From positions 1,347,217 through 1,411,216 of the forward strand of contig NZ_KI911558.1 of NCBI RefSeq assembly GCF_000515235.1: a DNA stretch of 64,000 nucleotides, read 5' to 3'. Source of the DNA: Synechococcus sp. CC9616. Lineage in GTDB: Bacteria > Cyanobacteriota > Cyanobacteriia > PCC-6307 > Cyanobiaceae. Positions 8,823 through 17,738 of this stretch are shown piece by piece. Below the pieces are notes generated by a model that ran no database searches, was not told where the DNA came from, and saw nothing but the letters and a program-made list of their open reading frames with translations. A program made the translations under genes and the position numbers. The number at the start of each line of letters is the position of its first letter. Within the stretch, counting starts at the first letter, position 1.

Positions 8823-11742
8823 CAAGAAATGGCTCAACAAATTTAAGCAATGGCAAATAGGTGAGTGCGACGACGCCAACATAAGTTTACTACTTAAAAG
8901 ATCAAAAAGACTTGGGATAGATAGCAAATTAATACAAGATTGTCTCGCTGAGATTAATCCGCTTATTAGCAAAGAATATCTAGATCCGGAGCTTTTACCA
9001 ATCCAACTATTGATAAAACCAAACCAGTGGGACCCAGCTAAAAGTGGGATTAACTGGATGGCTTTGCAAAATCATCATAAATCTATAAAAATCAAACAAC
9101 AGCTCATCGCAAGTGGGCTATTGAATGAAATTCTAGATGGTAAGCAACAATTATACGAAGACTTACCAGCAATTCCAATAAAAGCCTACCAGGATGGTTT
9201 AAAAAAAAGATGTCGACTGAGATGCAAGCAGAATAATTGGTCAATCTTTGAACACCTCGTGAACGAAGGCTGGAACGAATTCAAATGCAAAAAAGAAGTT
9301 GCGCTGGGTTTTGATCGATACAATTATCTGGAAAGACCGGCTCTAAACACAAAACGTTTTCTGGATCAAAGGCTGAAGCAACTGCTTGTTGTAGTAGGTG
9401 GAAACGAGGACAGAGCGCGAGAAATGTCATTGGGTGGAGGATGGAATTATTATCTCAACATCGAAGCAAACCCTCGTGGACTATATGATCTTAAATTACA
9501 ATCCAAAAATTATGATTTAGTCAGTTTAGTAAGCTGTACCGACGAGCTTCGAGAGGACTCGAAACAAATCATAGCAGAAATAAATTGGGAACAACCAACA
9601 ACATGCATGATCACAAGCGATGAGGCCCTGTGCTGGAATAAGAAGAAGTTCAAACTAAATAGTAATCGTCAAAATAAAGGCTACATAACACCATTTCGAC
9701 TCTTAACACGATGTTGCGTGGGAGGACTAGTATCTGTAAAAGGAAATGTACTTTCGGAAATTACATTTAGAGAAACTTACAACTGTTTCCAGGCACTCGT
9801 GCTTGACATAGCATTTCATATATTCAATATGAAAAGAAAGGTTTACCAATGCCAAGAGGTGTTGCTTTTTCGGAGCTCACTTAACCCAACAGTGCCAGAT
9901 CAAGGCTGGCCAATGGAAAGAATGAATTTAAACAAAAATCTACAACATGAATTCCTCGACATCGTGCAACTTCACTCTAGAAACTTAATAAGTGATCAGG
10001 GTTTTGTAGAAAAAAGCACTTCATACCCTGGATGCCACATCATTAAATATTACCCGCAAAAAAAACCAAGAATATCAATCATTATACCCTACAGAGACAA
10101 TGTTGAGTTAACCAGAAAATGCTTAAACTCGATCAGGCAATACGCAAGTACATCTCTTGAATATGAAATTATTTTTGTAAATAACGGAAGCAAAGAGCCA
10201 GAAACCACTAACTGGGCCAACCAGCAGAAATCTCAGAAAAATATTAAAATCATAACAATTGATGAGCCTTTTAATTTTTCTCGCCTTAGCAATCTTGGCA
10301 GAAAAGAATGCCAGGGGGAATATCTACTATTTCTAAATAATGATATTGAATTCACCTCGGGGAACACATTGGATGAACTACTGCACCCATTCGGATATCA
10401 CCAAACCTCTGCAGTTGGCAGTAGATTGCATTATCCAGATGGAAGCATTCAGCACAATGGTGTAATAATAGTAAAAGGAGAGAGACGGTGTGTCATTGAA
10501 CCAGGAAAACATTTATCTGTCCCAAAGACGGTTGATAGTCTTACGCCATTAAATGTCCAAGAAGAGTTCTCAGCTGCATCTGCGGCATGCCTAATGGTAA
10601 AAGCTAATGACTTTGATGCCGTAGGGGGATTTGATGAATCTCTAGCCGTCGTTTTTAATGATGTTGATCTGTGCCTCAAACTCCGACAAAGAGGAGGGGT
10701 CGTGGTCGTAACGCCCTATCCAAGGATCATTCACCATGAGTCGGTGAGCCGGGGGAAAGATATCGAAGGGGTGGCCTATGCCAGACATCAAAAAGAATCA
10801 GGTTATCTAAGAAGAAAACATCAAAATTTATTTATTCATGGCGATGAACTCAGTAGTCGTTACCTTGAGCCGCATTCCACAAGATATGAACCCAAACAGA
10901 TTGAAAAAAAACCGTTACGACCTGCAAGAGCAAACATCATTGATTCATGGAGGAGAGCTGGGGAGCTTGACATGAGAAAACCAATTTTATTCTTTGCTCA
11001 ATATGAACAAAATATCAATCATGAGATACGTGCTGATATCATTCAACTACTAAAAGAGTATCGAAAATACTGCAACATCGTTGTAATTGCATCAACACCG
11101 TCTTTTATTCATAAAAAGAGAACCTTAAAGTCGCTTCAACGTGTAAGCGATATTCTTATTATAAGAGAAAACGAAGGTTATGATTTTGGAGGATGGATGA
11201 CAGGGTTATCATTCTGCCGCACGGATGTCATCAGATCTCAGGAAATAATTTTAACTAACGACAGCTTTTGGGGACCAATCACACCCCTCAAAGAGTTATT
11301 TGAGCGCATCAATGGGTCTTCAGCTGACATGATTGCATTAACAGATGATCTGATGTACTACCCACATCTCACCTCGCCATTCACTGTATACCGAAAAAAT
11401 GTAATAGACAGTCAAATATTTTTGGAAATATGGGACAACATACAGGTCTGGGAGCAAAAGCGCGATATTGTCAAACAATATGAGGTTGGCATCTCGGTAA
11501 AACTGAAAAGCGTAGGTTTTAAATTAAAAAGTCTTTACAGTCATCATGCAAATGGAAATTTATTTCATACAGAGTGGCGGCAGTTAATTGAAGATCAAAG
11601 ATTTCCCTTCATAAAAGTCAGTCTACTTCGAGATAATCCCTCTAATCAAAATATTGATTGCTGGGAAGAGATCATCAAAATAAGAAATCCGAAGTTGTCA
11701 AAGATGATCTCTAAGCAACTTGCATTATGGAAGCAACAGTAA
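8803..11742 (+). CDS. Glycosyltransferase: degenerate GT2, GT2 and RgpF-type rhamnan synthesis domain
   Basis: The 979-aa protein has three visible parts. Residues about 190-400 look like a worn GT2 half (YDLVSLVSCTDEL and MITSDEALCW, the latter matching the YSDED element of active GT2 enzymes) without a clear DxD. Residues 422-660 are a complete GT2 domain (RISIIIPYRDN, LFLNNDIEF at 509-517, FNDVDLCLK). Residues about 735-960 match the rhamnan synthesis protein F family (PILFFAQY, ENEGYDFGGWM, ILTNDSFWGPI). RgpF-type domains act in rhamnose-rich polysaccharide synthesis, which fits the dTDP-rhamnose operon upstream. The GTG at 8803 overlaps the preceding gene; an ATG at 8812 is the alternative start. 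Confidence 0.8.
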   Translation: MSTMIPNKKWLNKFKQWQIGECDDANISLLLKRSKRLGIDSKLIQDCLAEINPLISKEYLDPELLPIQLLIKPNQWDPAKSGINWMALQNHHKSIKIKQQLIASGLLNEILDGKQQLYEDLPAIPIKAYQDGLKKRCRLRCKQNNWSIFEHLVNEGWNEFKCKKEVALGFDRYNYLERPALNTKRFLDQRLKQLLVVVGGNEDRAREMSLGGGWNYYLNIEANPRGLYDLKLQSKNYDLVSLVSCTDELREDSKQIIAEINWEQPTTCMITSDEALCWNKKKFKLNSNRQNKGYITPFRLLTRCCVGGLVSVKGNVLSEITFRETYNCFQALVLDIAFHIFNMKRKVYQCQEVLLFRSSLNPTVPDQGWPMERMNLNKNLQHEFLDIVQLHSRNLISDQGFVEKSTSYPGCHIIKYYPQKKPRISIIIPYRDNVELTRKCLNSIRQYASTSLEYEIIFVNNGSKEPETTNWANQQKSQKNIKIITIDEPFNFSRLSNLGRKECQGEYLLFLNNDIEFTSGNTLDELLHPFGYHQTSAVGSRLHYPDGSIQHNGVIIVKGERRCVIEPGKHLSVPKTVDSLTPLNVQEEFSAASAACLMVKANDFDAVGGFDESLAVVFNDVDLCLKLRQRGGVVVVTPYPRIIHHESVSRGKDIEGVAYARHQKESGYLRRKHQNLFIHGDELSSRYLEPHSTRYEPKQIEKKPLRPARANIIDSWRRAGELDMRKPILFFAQYEQNINHEIRADIIQLLKEYRKYCNIVVIASTPSFIHKKRTLKSLQRVSDILIIRENEGYDFGGWMTGLSFCRTDVIRSQEIILTNDSFWGPITPLKELFERINGSSADMIALTDDLMYYPHLTSPFTVYRKNVIDSQIFLEIWDNIQVWEQKRDIVKQYEVGISVKLKSVGFKLKSLYSHHANGNLFHTEWRQLIEDQRFPFIKVSLLRDNPSNQNIDCWEEIIKIRNPKLSKMISKQLALWKQQ

Positions 11743-11761
11743 CCACCACAATAATATTGTC

Positions 11762-12451
11762 ATGACAACAAAGTTCTGGTTCTCGCCATTCAAATTATCA
11801 AACGCATTCCAAGATCATCTTGATTCCTATGGAATAAAGATGAGAGCTAATAAGAACAAAAGTCCAGTGACTGGTGATATATTGATCTACCCAGAACTTT
11901 ATCGTTTCACTTCATTCCCGGAAATTCGTCATTATACAAATCAAAATATTGATGAAATCCTAAGTAAATATCAGTCAATATTGGAACTTCAGGATAGTCA
12001 TTCAAGCTATTCGCAATCCGGCATTCTGCAAGAACTATCAAGAAAACAAGAGCCTAACCAAAGCTCAGAAAAAGTTTTATACAATCAATATGTTAATGCC
12101 CCAAGCCCAATTAACTTTTTGGTTTGTAGGCTTATTTTCAAAAATTACCAGAGTCTCCTTGATATATATTCCAGAGTTGAAGCCAAAGCAACGAACAGAT
12201 CCCATTTCATGGAGTATTTTGAAGGAACTTATCAGAATGCTTTGTCTGCTGTATCGGGGCAAGATCTGCTGAACGATTGGTGGGATCTACAGCGCATTAT
12301 TCATCCAGACTCAAAGTTGAGTTGTCCCAATCATGATTTACTCTCAGTATCAGTTCAACGAATGATTACCATCAAGGCGATATCTGAGTTAAACAATTTA
12401 CTTAAAGAGAAGATTCTTTTAATGATTAAACACCAGACAAGAGGCTCCTAG
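11762..12451 (+). CDS. Unrecognised protein paired with the second RgpF-domain glycosyltransferase
   Basis: The product is about 230 aa and soluble by appearance. I chose the ATG at 11762 (MTTKFWFSP) over an in-frame ATG at 11720, because the latter lies inside the preceding gene. It is a likely diverged paralogue of the protein at 8109-8822. Shared features are an IxIY strand near residue 40, a helical region with an E/D-rich turn, and a DWW motif (LLNDWWDL) near residue 180. Its stop is followed directly by the ATG of a GT4-RgpF glycosyltransferase at 12452. The repeated pattern 'small protein then RgpF-domain enzyme' suggests a partner or chaperone role, which is inference only. Confidence 0.6.
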   Translation: MTTKFWFSPFKLSNAFQDHLDSYGIKMRANKNKSPVTGDILIYPELYRFTSFPEIRHYTNQNIDEILSKYQSILELQDSHSSYSQSGILQELSRKQEPNQSSEKVLYNQYVNAPSPINFLVCRLIFKNYQSLLDIYSRVEAKATNRSHFMEYFEGTYQNALSAVSGQDLLNDWWDLQRIIHPDSKLSCPNHDLLSVSVQRMITIKAISELNNLLKEKILLMIKHQTRGS

Positions 12452-15025
12452 ATGATGAATAGTCATACAAATGAAATCATCGAAGACATCTCACTTTATC
12501 AATCACTGATCAAGAAAAGACAATTTAATATGGCTTGGGAATTGCTCTCCAAAATCCATGGAGTAAAAAATTTAAGCGAGGAACTTGCTGATTTTTTTGC
12601 ATTAGAGAATGAGGTATTGCAACATAATGGAGTCAACTTTAAAAATTTAGAGTACCAAAATAAGCTGATCACCAAAAAAGCCTCTGATCACTCTGGTATC
12701 AAACAAGTGAGGATAGATCATGAGCATGATTGGTACTTTAATGACGAGGTTGCTCAATGCATACTGAAGTCGTGGAGAAAAATAAGCCCTCAATTGCTAC
12801 CGTCATCAATTCATCGTCTTCTGGTCATTGGCAATAATCTTGACATGTCTACTGGTGTATTCAGGCCAATTTCCCATGTCCTTAATTTCCTTTATCATCA
12901 TGGCGGCTTCAACTTAAGTACAATACAATTTAATAATGATATAAGTAAATCTGAGATAACAAAAAACCTTGAGGCCTTCGATCTCATCATCATCAATGGT
13001 ATTCAGCAAGTGTGTCATGTCAAAGAACTAACAGTCTGGCTTGAAGACAATTCGACTAATATTCCAGTTTACGGATATGTTCATGAAACCAAGTGGATCT
13101 TTGATCAGCTTAATCAAACAGAAATTCAAAGGCTCAAAACTTTCATCCAGCATTCACACATTTTGCTTTGCAGCAAAGATCAAGTAAGTGATATCAGTAA
13201 TCTTTCCAAAGCACCATCAATGACAGTCGTCCACAATCCAACACTCTGCGAAACGTTAAAAAAGAACCATAAAGTAACAAATTTAAGAAACCCATCAAGA
13301 CTTAATCATTCGACTCAAACAACAACAGTAATAATGGTAGGTAGCATTATCAAGAGAAAAGGGTATGAATTTTTTTCAGAATGTGCTCACACAGCAAATC
13401 GCAATGGCAATTATATATTTCAGTGGGTAGGAAAGCATCGAGATGCTTCAATTCGATTAGACCCCGAGATTGACTATCCAGGTGAGGTTGCCAGTAAAGA
13501 AGTAGAGATGTATTTAAGAAACAGCAACATATTCTTTTTGTCCTCAATTGATGATACTTTCCCCCTCGTAGTTGTTGAAGCCTACATTAATGGCTGCAAA
13601 CTGTTGCTTCCTAAAACAACAGGCATTGCCAAATACTTCAAAAATCTAAGTGGTGTCATTATCTACGACCGACATGATGCTGACCATATCGCAATACGTC
13701 TCAAAGAATTACAGGAATATCCAACGCCAACCACTAATGATCAAGAATTAATCAGTAAGAACTTTGGATTGAGTACATATCTTGAACGTTTCTTCAAAGC
13801 AATCAATCAGAGTATATATGAAGCACACACGCAATCACTAAGTAAACTATATGAATCACAAAAAAGACAGAAAATTACAATATTTCTCCATCTATATCAT
13901 ACTGATTTAGTGTTTGAGCTATCCCGAGAGTTAGAGGCGATTGTAAACCATGAATGCACACTAATTGTAACGCTGCCAACCAGTAAATCAACACCTGGAT
14001 CCATCCAATGGCTTGAATCTATTTTTATCAAACGTTTTAACAAAGTTTTTGTCATTCCATGTGATAACCGTGGACTAGATATTTATCCTTTCTTTAAATC
14101 GATTGAATTCCTAGTAAAACATCAACCCGAAGCACTAGAACACGACCATTTAATTCTTAAAATTCATTCAAAGAGATCATTCACTTCGTCAGGCATAATT
14201 AAAGGAAATCGCTGGAGGAGAGGATTACTAAAGGGATTACTAGGAACGCGCGAGAATTGTTCAAAATTGATTAGTTTTATTGAAAGTAATGATTCCATAG
14301 GCTTAGCGGCACCAGAACAATTTTTAATGGATAAAAGTCTAAGAGATCTACAAGAGTCAAACAACAAATTTTCAATCGATCAGCTTATCGAGTGTTATGG
14401 GATATCGCAGGGAGAGGGCACAAAAAAATTTATTCGCGGCACAATGTTTTGGACAAAAAGCTCACTTTTGATTCAACCGCTAACACGCCACAAGCTGCCA
14501 AGCAGGGAAGAGTTTCCACCTGGTTATTCCTCTGATGGAACACTTGCCCATGCTTTTGAGAGGATATTAAGCTATATACCGCTGGATCAGAATTCATTCT
14601 TGCCTATTCCCAAAAAAGCTCCCTACCAGTATTTAACAGTTGAGATGCTAAATAATAAGGAGATCGGTAAGTCTCTTTCTATTTATTCTGAACCATTCGT
14701 TTTTCCAGATATAGCGATAAGCGATGCTAGCAAGGTTAGCTTATGCACTAATTTTGAGTACTTATCAAAAGACTCCAAAAAACTTTTCGACTACGGTCTC
14801 TTGGTTGACGAATGTAGCTTTAAAGAGGAAGAAAATGCGCTTGAAATGTGCAAAGTAGTCATTGCAATTGATGCTCTCAAAAGCCTACGTTCTCCAAGTA
14901 TATATTATCTGAATGATTCTACAATCCAGAAAACCAATAAGAGTTATACTCTTAAAAACCTGTCGCGCGATGCAATTATTGATATTCTATCGGCGCATCT
15001 TGGTTGTATAAACAGGCGAGGCTAG
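12452..15025 (+). CDS. Glycosyltransferase: GT4 plus RgpF-type rhamnan synthesis domain
   Basis: This 857-aa protein begins with about 95 unassigned residues. A GT-B (GT4-like) domain follows at about 100-460, with a Rossmann-like LLVIGNNLDMSTG segment, TVIMVGSIIKRKGYEFF starting the nucleotide-binding half, and FFLSSIDDTFPLVVVEA matching the GT4 E-x7-E region. From about 480 to 750 it resembles the RgpF family (ITIFLHLYHTDL, IPCDNRGLDIYPFF, LILKIHSKRS). The last 100 residues are unassigned. Domain content and position suggest assembly of a rhamnose-containing surface glycan. Acceptor and donor are not determined. It ends 14 bp before the convergent gene fragment at 15040. Confidence 0.8.
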   Translation: MMNSHTNEIIEDISLYQSLIKKRQFNMAWELLSKIHGVKNLSEELADFFALENEVLQHNGVNFKNLEYQNKLITKKASDHSGIKQVRIDHEHDWYFNDEVAQCILKSWRKISPQLLPSSIHRLLVIGNNLDMSTGVFRPISHVLNFLYHHGGFNLSTIQFNNDISKSEITKNLEAFDLIIINGIQQVCHVKELTVWLEDNSTNIPVYGYVHETKWIFDQLNQTEIQRLKTFIQHSHILLCSKDQVSDISNLSKAPSMTVVHNPTLCETLKKNHKVTNLRNPSRLNHSTQTTTVIMVGSIIKRKGYEFFSECAHTANRNGNYIFQWVGKHRDASIRLDPEIDYPGEVASKEVEMYLRNSNIFFLSSIDDTFPLVVVEAYINGCKLLLPKTTGIAKYFKNLSGVIIYDRHDADHIAIRLKELQEYPTPTTNDQELISKNFGLSTYLERFFKAINQSIYEAHTQSLSKLYESQKRQKITIFLHLYHTDLVFELSRELEAIVNHECTLIVTLPTSKSTPGSIQWLESIFIKRFNKVFVIPCDNRGLDIYPFFKSIEFLVKHQPEALEHDHLILKIHSKRSFTSSGIIKGNRWRRGLLKGLLGTRENCSKLISFIESNDSIGLAAPEQFLMDKSLRDLQESNNKFSIDQLIECYGISQGEGTKKFIRGTMFWTKSSLLIQPLTRHKLPSREEFPPGYSSDGTLAHAFERILSYIPLDQNSFLPIPKKAPYQYLTVEMLNNKEIGKSLSIYSEPFVFPDIAISDASKVSLCTNFEYLSKDSKKLFDYGLLVDECSFKEEENALEMCKVVIAIDALKSLRSPSIYYLNDSTIQKTNKSYTLKNLSRDAIIDILSAHLGCINRRG

Positions 15026-15039
15026 ATTTAATTCAACAC

Positions 15040-15614
15040 TTAATGGGCTTTTACAAGCTTCCACTCGCTGGAAGAAAGCTCAAGAAGAATTCGTCTATTA
15101 ATTTGCAAGTCAATTAATTCGTTCTTTAAATCATCCGAAGCTGCACAGTAAATACTGTCGCGTTTTAACTTCCTGGTAAATATCCTTTTTAGCATATCCA
15201 AGTATTTTGAACAGTCTGGGTCAGACATCCAAGCTTGAACAACCGCAGACTCATAGTCTTTTCTGGATAAGTTTTCGGACAAACGCATTTCCTCAAGCTC
15301 ACGAAACTTTTTCTGTCGAGAAGTCTCTTGAAGACTTTTTTGAAGGTTAATCGAGATACGCTCATGAGAAAGATTGTTTGTGTGGGCTAGTTGACCAAGC
15401 GCTATTACTAGATCATGCTGATTTTTATGTCTCTGAAGTTGCATTTCGCGACCGCATAAAAATGCAAAATCGTCCTCTTTGTCTGAAAACAAGATCTCTG
15501 GCTTAACAGCAAATTTTTCAAATAATTGCTCAAAATATTGTCTATCAATCTGTGTGCTTTGCTGAGATTCCTCAGAAGGTGAAGATCTAAAAGCGATCTA
15601 AGGATTTGAATCAT
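15040..15614 (-). pseudogene. Unrecognised glycan-locus gene, apparently frameshifted near its start
   Basis: From about 15597 down to 15040 one minus-strand frame codes for a charged, helical protein ending SSEWKLVKAH. It has no ATG or GTG start before residue REMQLQ; a TTG at 15492 and ATT/ATC codons upstream are the only other options. Its frame opens at a TAG (15598-15600). The only nearby ATG is at 15612-15614, in another frame (MIQILRSLL), 18 nt after the kpsE-like stop. A minus-one shift at the CTTTTA run near 15588-15593 would join MIQILRSLL to the long frame and yield about 190 aa. This could be a real frameshift, a sequencing error or a TTG start at 15492. No family was recognised; low-complexity helical content suggests a coiled coil. 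Confidence 0.5.
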
Positions 15615-15631
15615 TGTTTTTTAATAACAAA

Positions 15632-16888
15632 CTACTGTTTTCTGACGGCAGCCAAGATAAAACCACCAACAGCCCAACCAACAATAACAATACCAATCGA
15701 GGCTAAGAAGAACTGCCAACGCCAGTTCATATCTTCTGATGTTGCAAGTTGTGGCTTGCTGAGCATCACAATGAATTTCGCCTGCCTTTGGCTTTCTCGA
15801 CGGCTATTGTCAACCGCAAGGCGCGCTGCTTCCAAAGCAGTGGTCGCAAATTCAACATCTGCCTTGAGTGATTCAGACTGGGACGTCAGTTTATTGAGAT
15901 CTCGACCATTAGGACCGACTGCTTTTTGTCTCTCTTCTCGGATTTGACGCTCCAACTCCTGGACTTGGTCTGCAACGTAAGCGACTTCAGGAGATGCTGG
16001 GTCGACATAGCGACGTTTCAATGTTGCCAACTCAACTTTCAGATCAACAAGATTTGATTCAAGTTGAGCAATAAAAGACGATGTTGTTTGTTGCTCAACC
16101 TCAGGACTTAGTTGTCCATACTTATCCTGAAAATTTTGTAACTTTTGCTTAGCTTTTTGCAATTCATCTTTAGAGATTTCAAGCTCTTTCTGAGCAAATG
16201 CCTGCTGATCAGCACTGATTGACTGATTGACTTCATTGACAAATTTTTGGGCTTGCCTCAAAAGTGCTTGGTTGAGTTCAAAGGCTTGTTGAGGTTGAAA
16301 CCCATAGGTTTTTAGAACAACAGAACCAACGAGTGGTTGTGGTTGAACACTCACTTGCCTCCTGAAAAATTCAACTTGCTGATTAGAAGAACTTTTCGCA
16401 GGCAAGCCTGCCCACACATCAGGCCGTTGGGGAGCGTAAATCGCCTCTAGTAGTTGAGGTTCCGGGTAGAGCTTGTTTTTGACATCGGGCGAGGCCAGAT
16501 AGACTTTGAGATATTGGCCATCAAGCAGAGAACTAATGGCTTGTGGAACAGCAGCTGTAGCTCCTAAAATTGTATTTGCCGTGTTGTTCATCGGCGTCGG
16601 TTGTTGAATCACAAATTGCGACACCGATGTGTAACGACTTCGCCCAATACTGAAAGAATAGAAAGCCGCTAAGCCTATAAATCCAAGAACCACCGTTCTT
16701 GGAGACAAGATTGCTTTAGCGACTCGAGAAAGACGCTGTTTCCAGGTGTTTTCTAATTGAAGATTGGGCTCGGCAGCTTGCATCAATGTTTTTGGAAAGA
16801 TCGCCGTAGAAGGCAACGGCTGCTCTTGTGTCGACCGAGGTTTCGGGGATTCAGAAAAGGTCTCCTCGGGTGGAAGAGATTTAGTCAT
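15632..16888 (-). CDS. Capsule polysaccharide export inner-membrane protein (KpsE/Wzz-like)
   Basis: The 418-aa protein has a cytoplasmic proline-rich N-terminus, a membrane helix near residues 68-85 (VVLGFIGLAAFYSF), and a large periplasmic part. Long coiled-coil stretches lie there (about 225-375, for example QKELEISKDELQKAKQKLQNFQDKYG). A second membrane helix is at the C-terminus (FFLASIGIVIVGWAVGGFIL). This is the layout of the KpsE/BexC/CtrB polysaccharide co-polymerase family. These proteins link the ABC exporter to the outer-membrane channel and can influence chain length. The start overlaps the permease stop by 8 bp, so it belongs to the same minus-strand export operon. The polymer it serves is inferred to be the product of the neighbouring glycan genes. 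Confidence 0.85.
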   Translation of the reverse strand: MTKSLPPEETFSESPKPRSTQEQPLPSTAIFPKTLMQAAEPNLQLENTWKQRLSRVAKAILSPRTVVLGFIGLAAFYSFSIGRSRYTSVSQFVIQQPTPMNNTANTILGATAAVPQAISSLLDGQYLKVYLASPDVKNKLYPEPQLLEAIYAPQRPDVWAGLPAKSSSNQQVEFFRRQVSVQPQPLVGSVVLKTYGFQPQQAFELNQALLRQAQKFVNEVNQSISADQQAFAQKELEISKDELQKAKQKLQNFQDKYGQLSPEVEQQTTSSFIAQLESNLVDLKVELATLKRRYVDPASPEVAYVADQVQELERQIREERQKAVGPNGRDLNKLTSQSESLKADVEFATTALEAARLAVDNSRRESQRQAKFIVMLSKPQLATSEDMNWRWQFFLASIGIVIVGWAVGGFILAAVRKQ

Positions 16889-17732
16889 CGCTGCTCACAA
16901 GCAACATGGACTCGTTGACCCGGTACAAGATAAGCGCAAAACTAGCACAAGATAAGGAGCAAATCAGCAAATAATTGAACGAGATAGAAGGAATAGGATA
17001 AGAATCGTTGATTGCAAACCGAAACAGTTCTACTCCATGAAGTATTGGATTCCATGTAATCAAGGGTCGAGCCTCAGGAGCAAGCTCGAACGTGGCAAAA
17101 AACATACCAGACGTCCATATAATTAAGCGCTGCAATACACGTTTAACAATCTTCTTCACAGCCGGAACAAACTGACCCAGGAAAGTAATGCATATTCCAA
17201 AGCCAACGGCCATAATGACAGTTAGTAAGTAAGCACTAATTGCTAATCCTGGGCGGTCAAATTGAAATGTCCAGGTGAAACACCAGCCAAGTATTAATGT
17301 AATTAAAGACAACGTGGCCAAGGCTCTTACATCATTCACAGCAGATGCCAATAAAATATCGAGAGGCCTGACCCGAGAGTAAAAAAGAGGTGCTTTTAAC
17401 TTCAATCCGTTGATTGATTTAAGTGCTACATTTCGGAAAAGGAAAACGATTGCAATGCCTGTCACCAAGAAGGTAATAGGATCGAAATAAAGTTCCGAGC
17501 TAATAGTCGTTATATCTGTTGAGATAAGTGGGGTCGAACCACTGACGGCAAGTCTTAGTCCTACCCTGATGAATACGAAGAGAAGTAGAAGTTGTAAAGG
17601 CTGCACCAAAGCTTCCCAAGCACCAAAAGGACTATCGGACGCGTTTCGATCTCTCTCATAAACAGACACTGCCAGTATCACAGCAAGCTGTGATCGCATC
17701 TTTGAAATCAATAGGATTAAAAAGTTAAACAT
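16881..17732 (-). CDS. Polysaccharide ABC exporter permease (KpsM/Wzm-like)
   Basis: This 283-aa membrane protein has about six hydrophobic segments. The N-terminus places YERDRNASDSPFGAWEALVQP before the first membrane span, which resembles the amphipathic entry of the ABC-2 polysaccharide permeases (tR..SplG..W.ilePl). Near the C-terminus, ITWNPILHGVELFRFAI matches the conserved 'NPlxhxiElxR' element of KpsM/Wzm. It lies 6 bp downstream of the ATPase gene and overlaps the KpsE-like gene by 8 bp. Known role: forms the inner-membrane path for lipid-linked capsule or O-antigen chains. The companion ATPase is unusually degenerate, so whether this permease is energised by it is an open question. 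Confidence 0.85.
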   Translation of the reverse strand: MFNFLILLISKMRSQLAVILAVSVYERDRNASDSPFGAWEALVQPLQLLLLFVFIRVGLRLAVSGSTPLISTDITTISSELYFDPITFLVTGIAIVFLFRNVALKSINGLKLKAPLFYSRVRPLDILLASAVNDVRALATLSLITLILGWCFTWTFQFDRPGLAISAYLLTVIMAVGFGICITFLGQFVPAVKKIVKRVLQRLIIWTSGMFFATFELAPEARPLITWNPILHGVELFRFAINDSYPIPSISFNYLLICSLSCASFALILYRVNESMLLVSSDD

Positions 17733-17738
17733 AATTAC

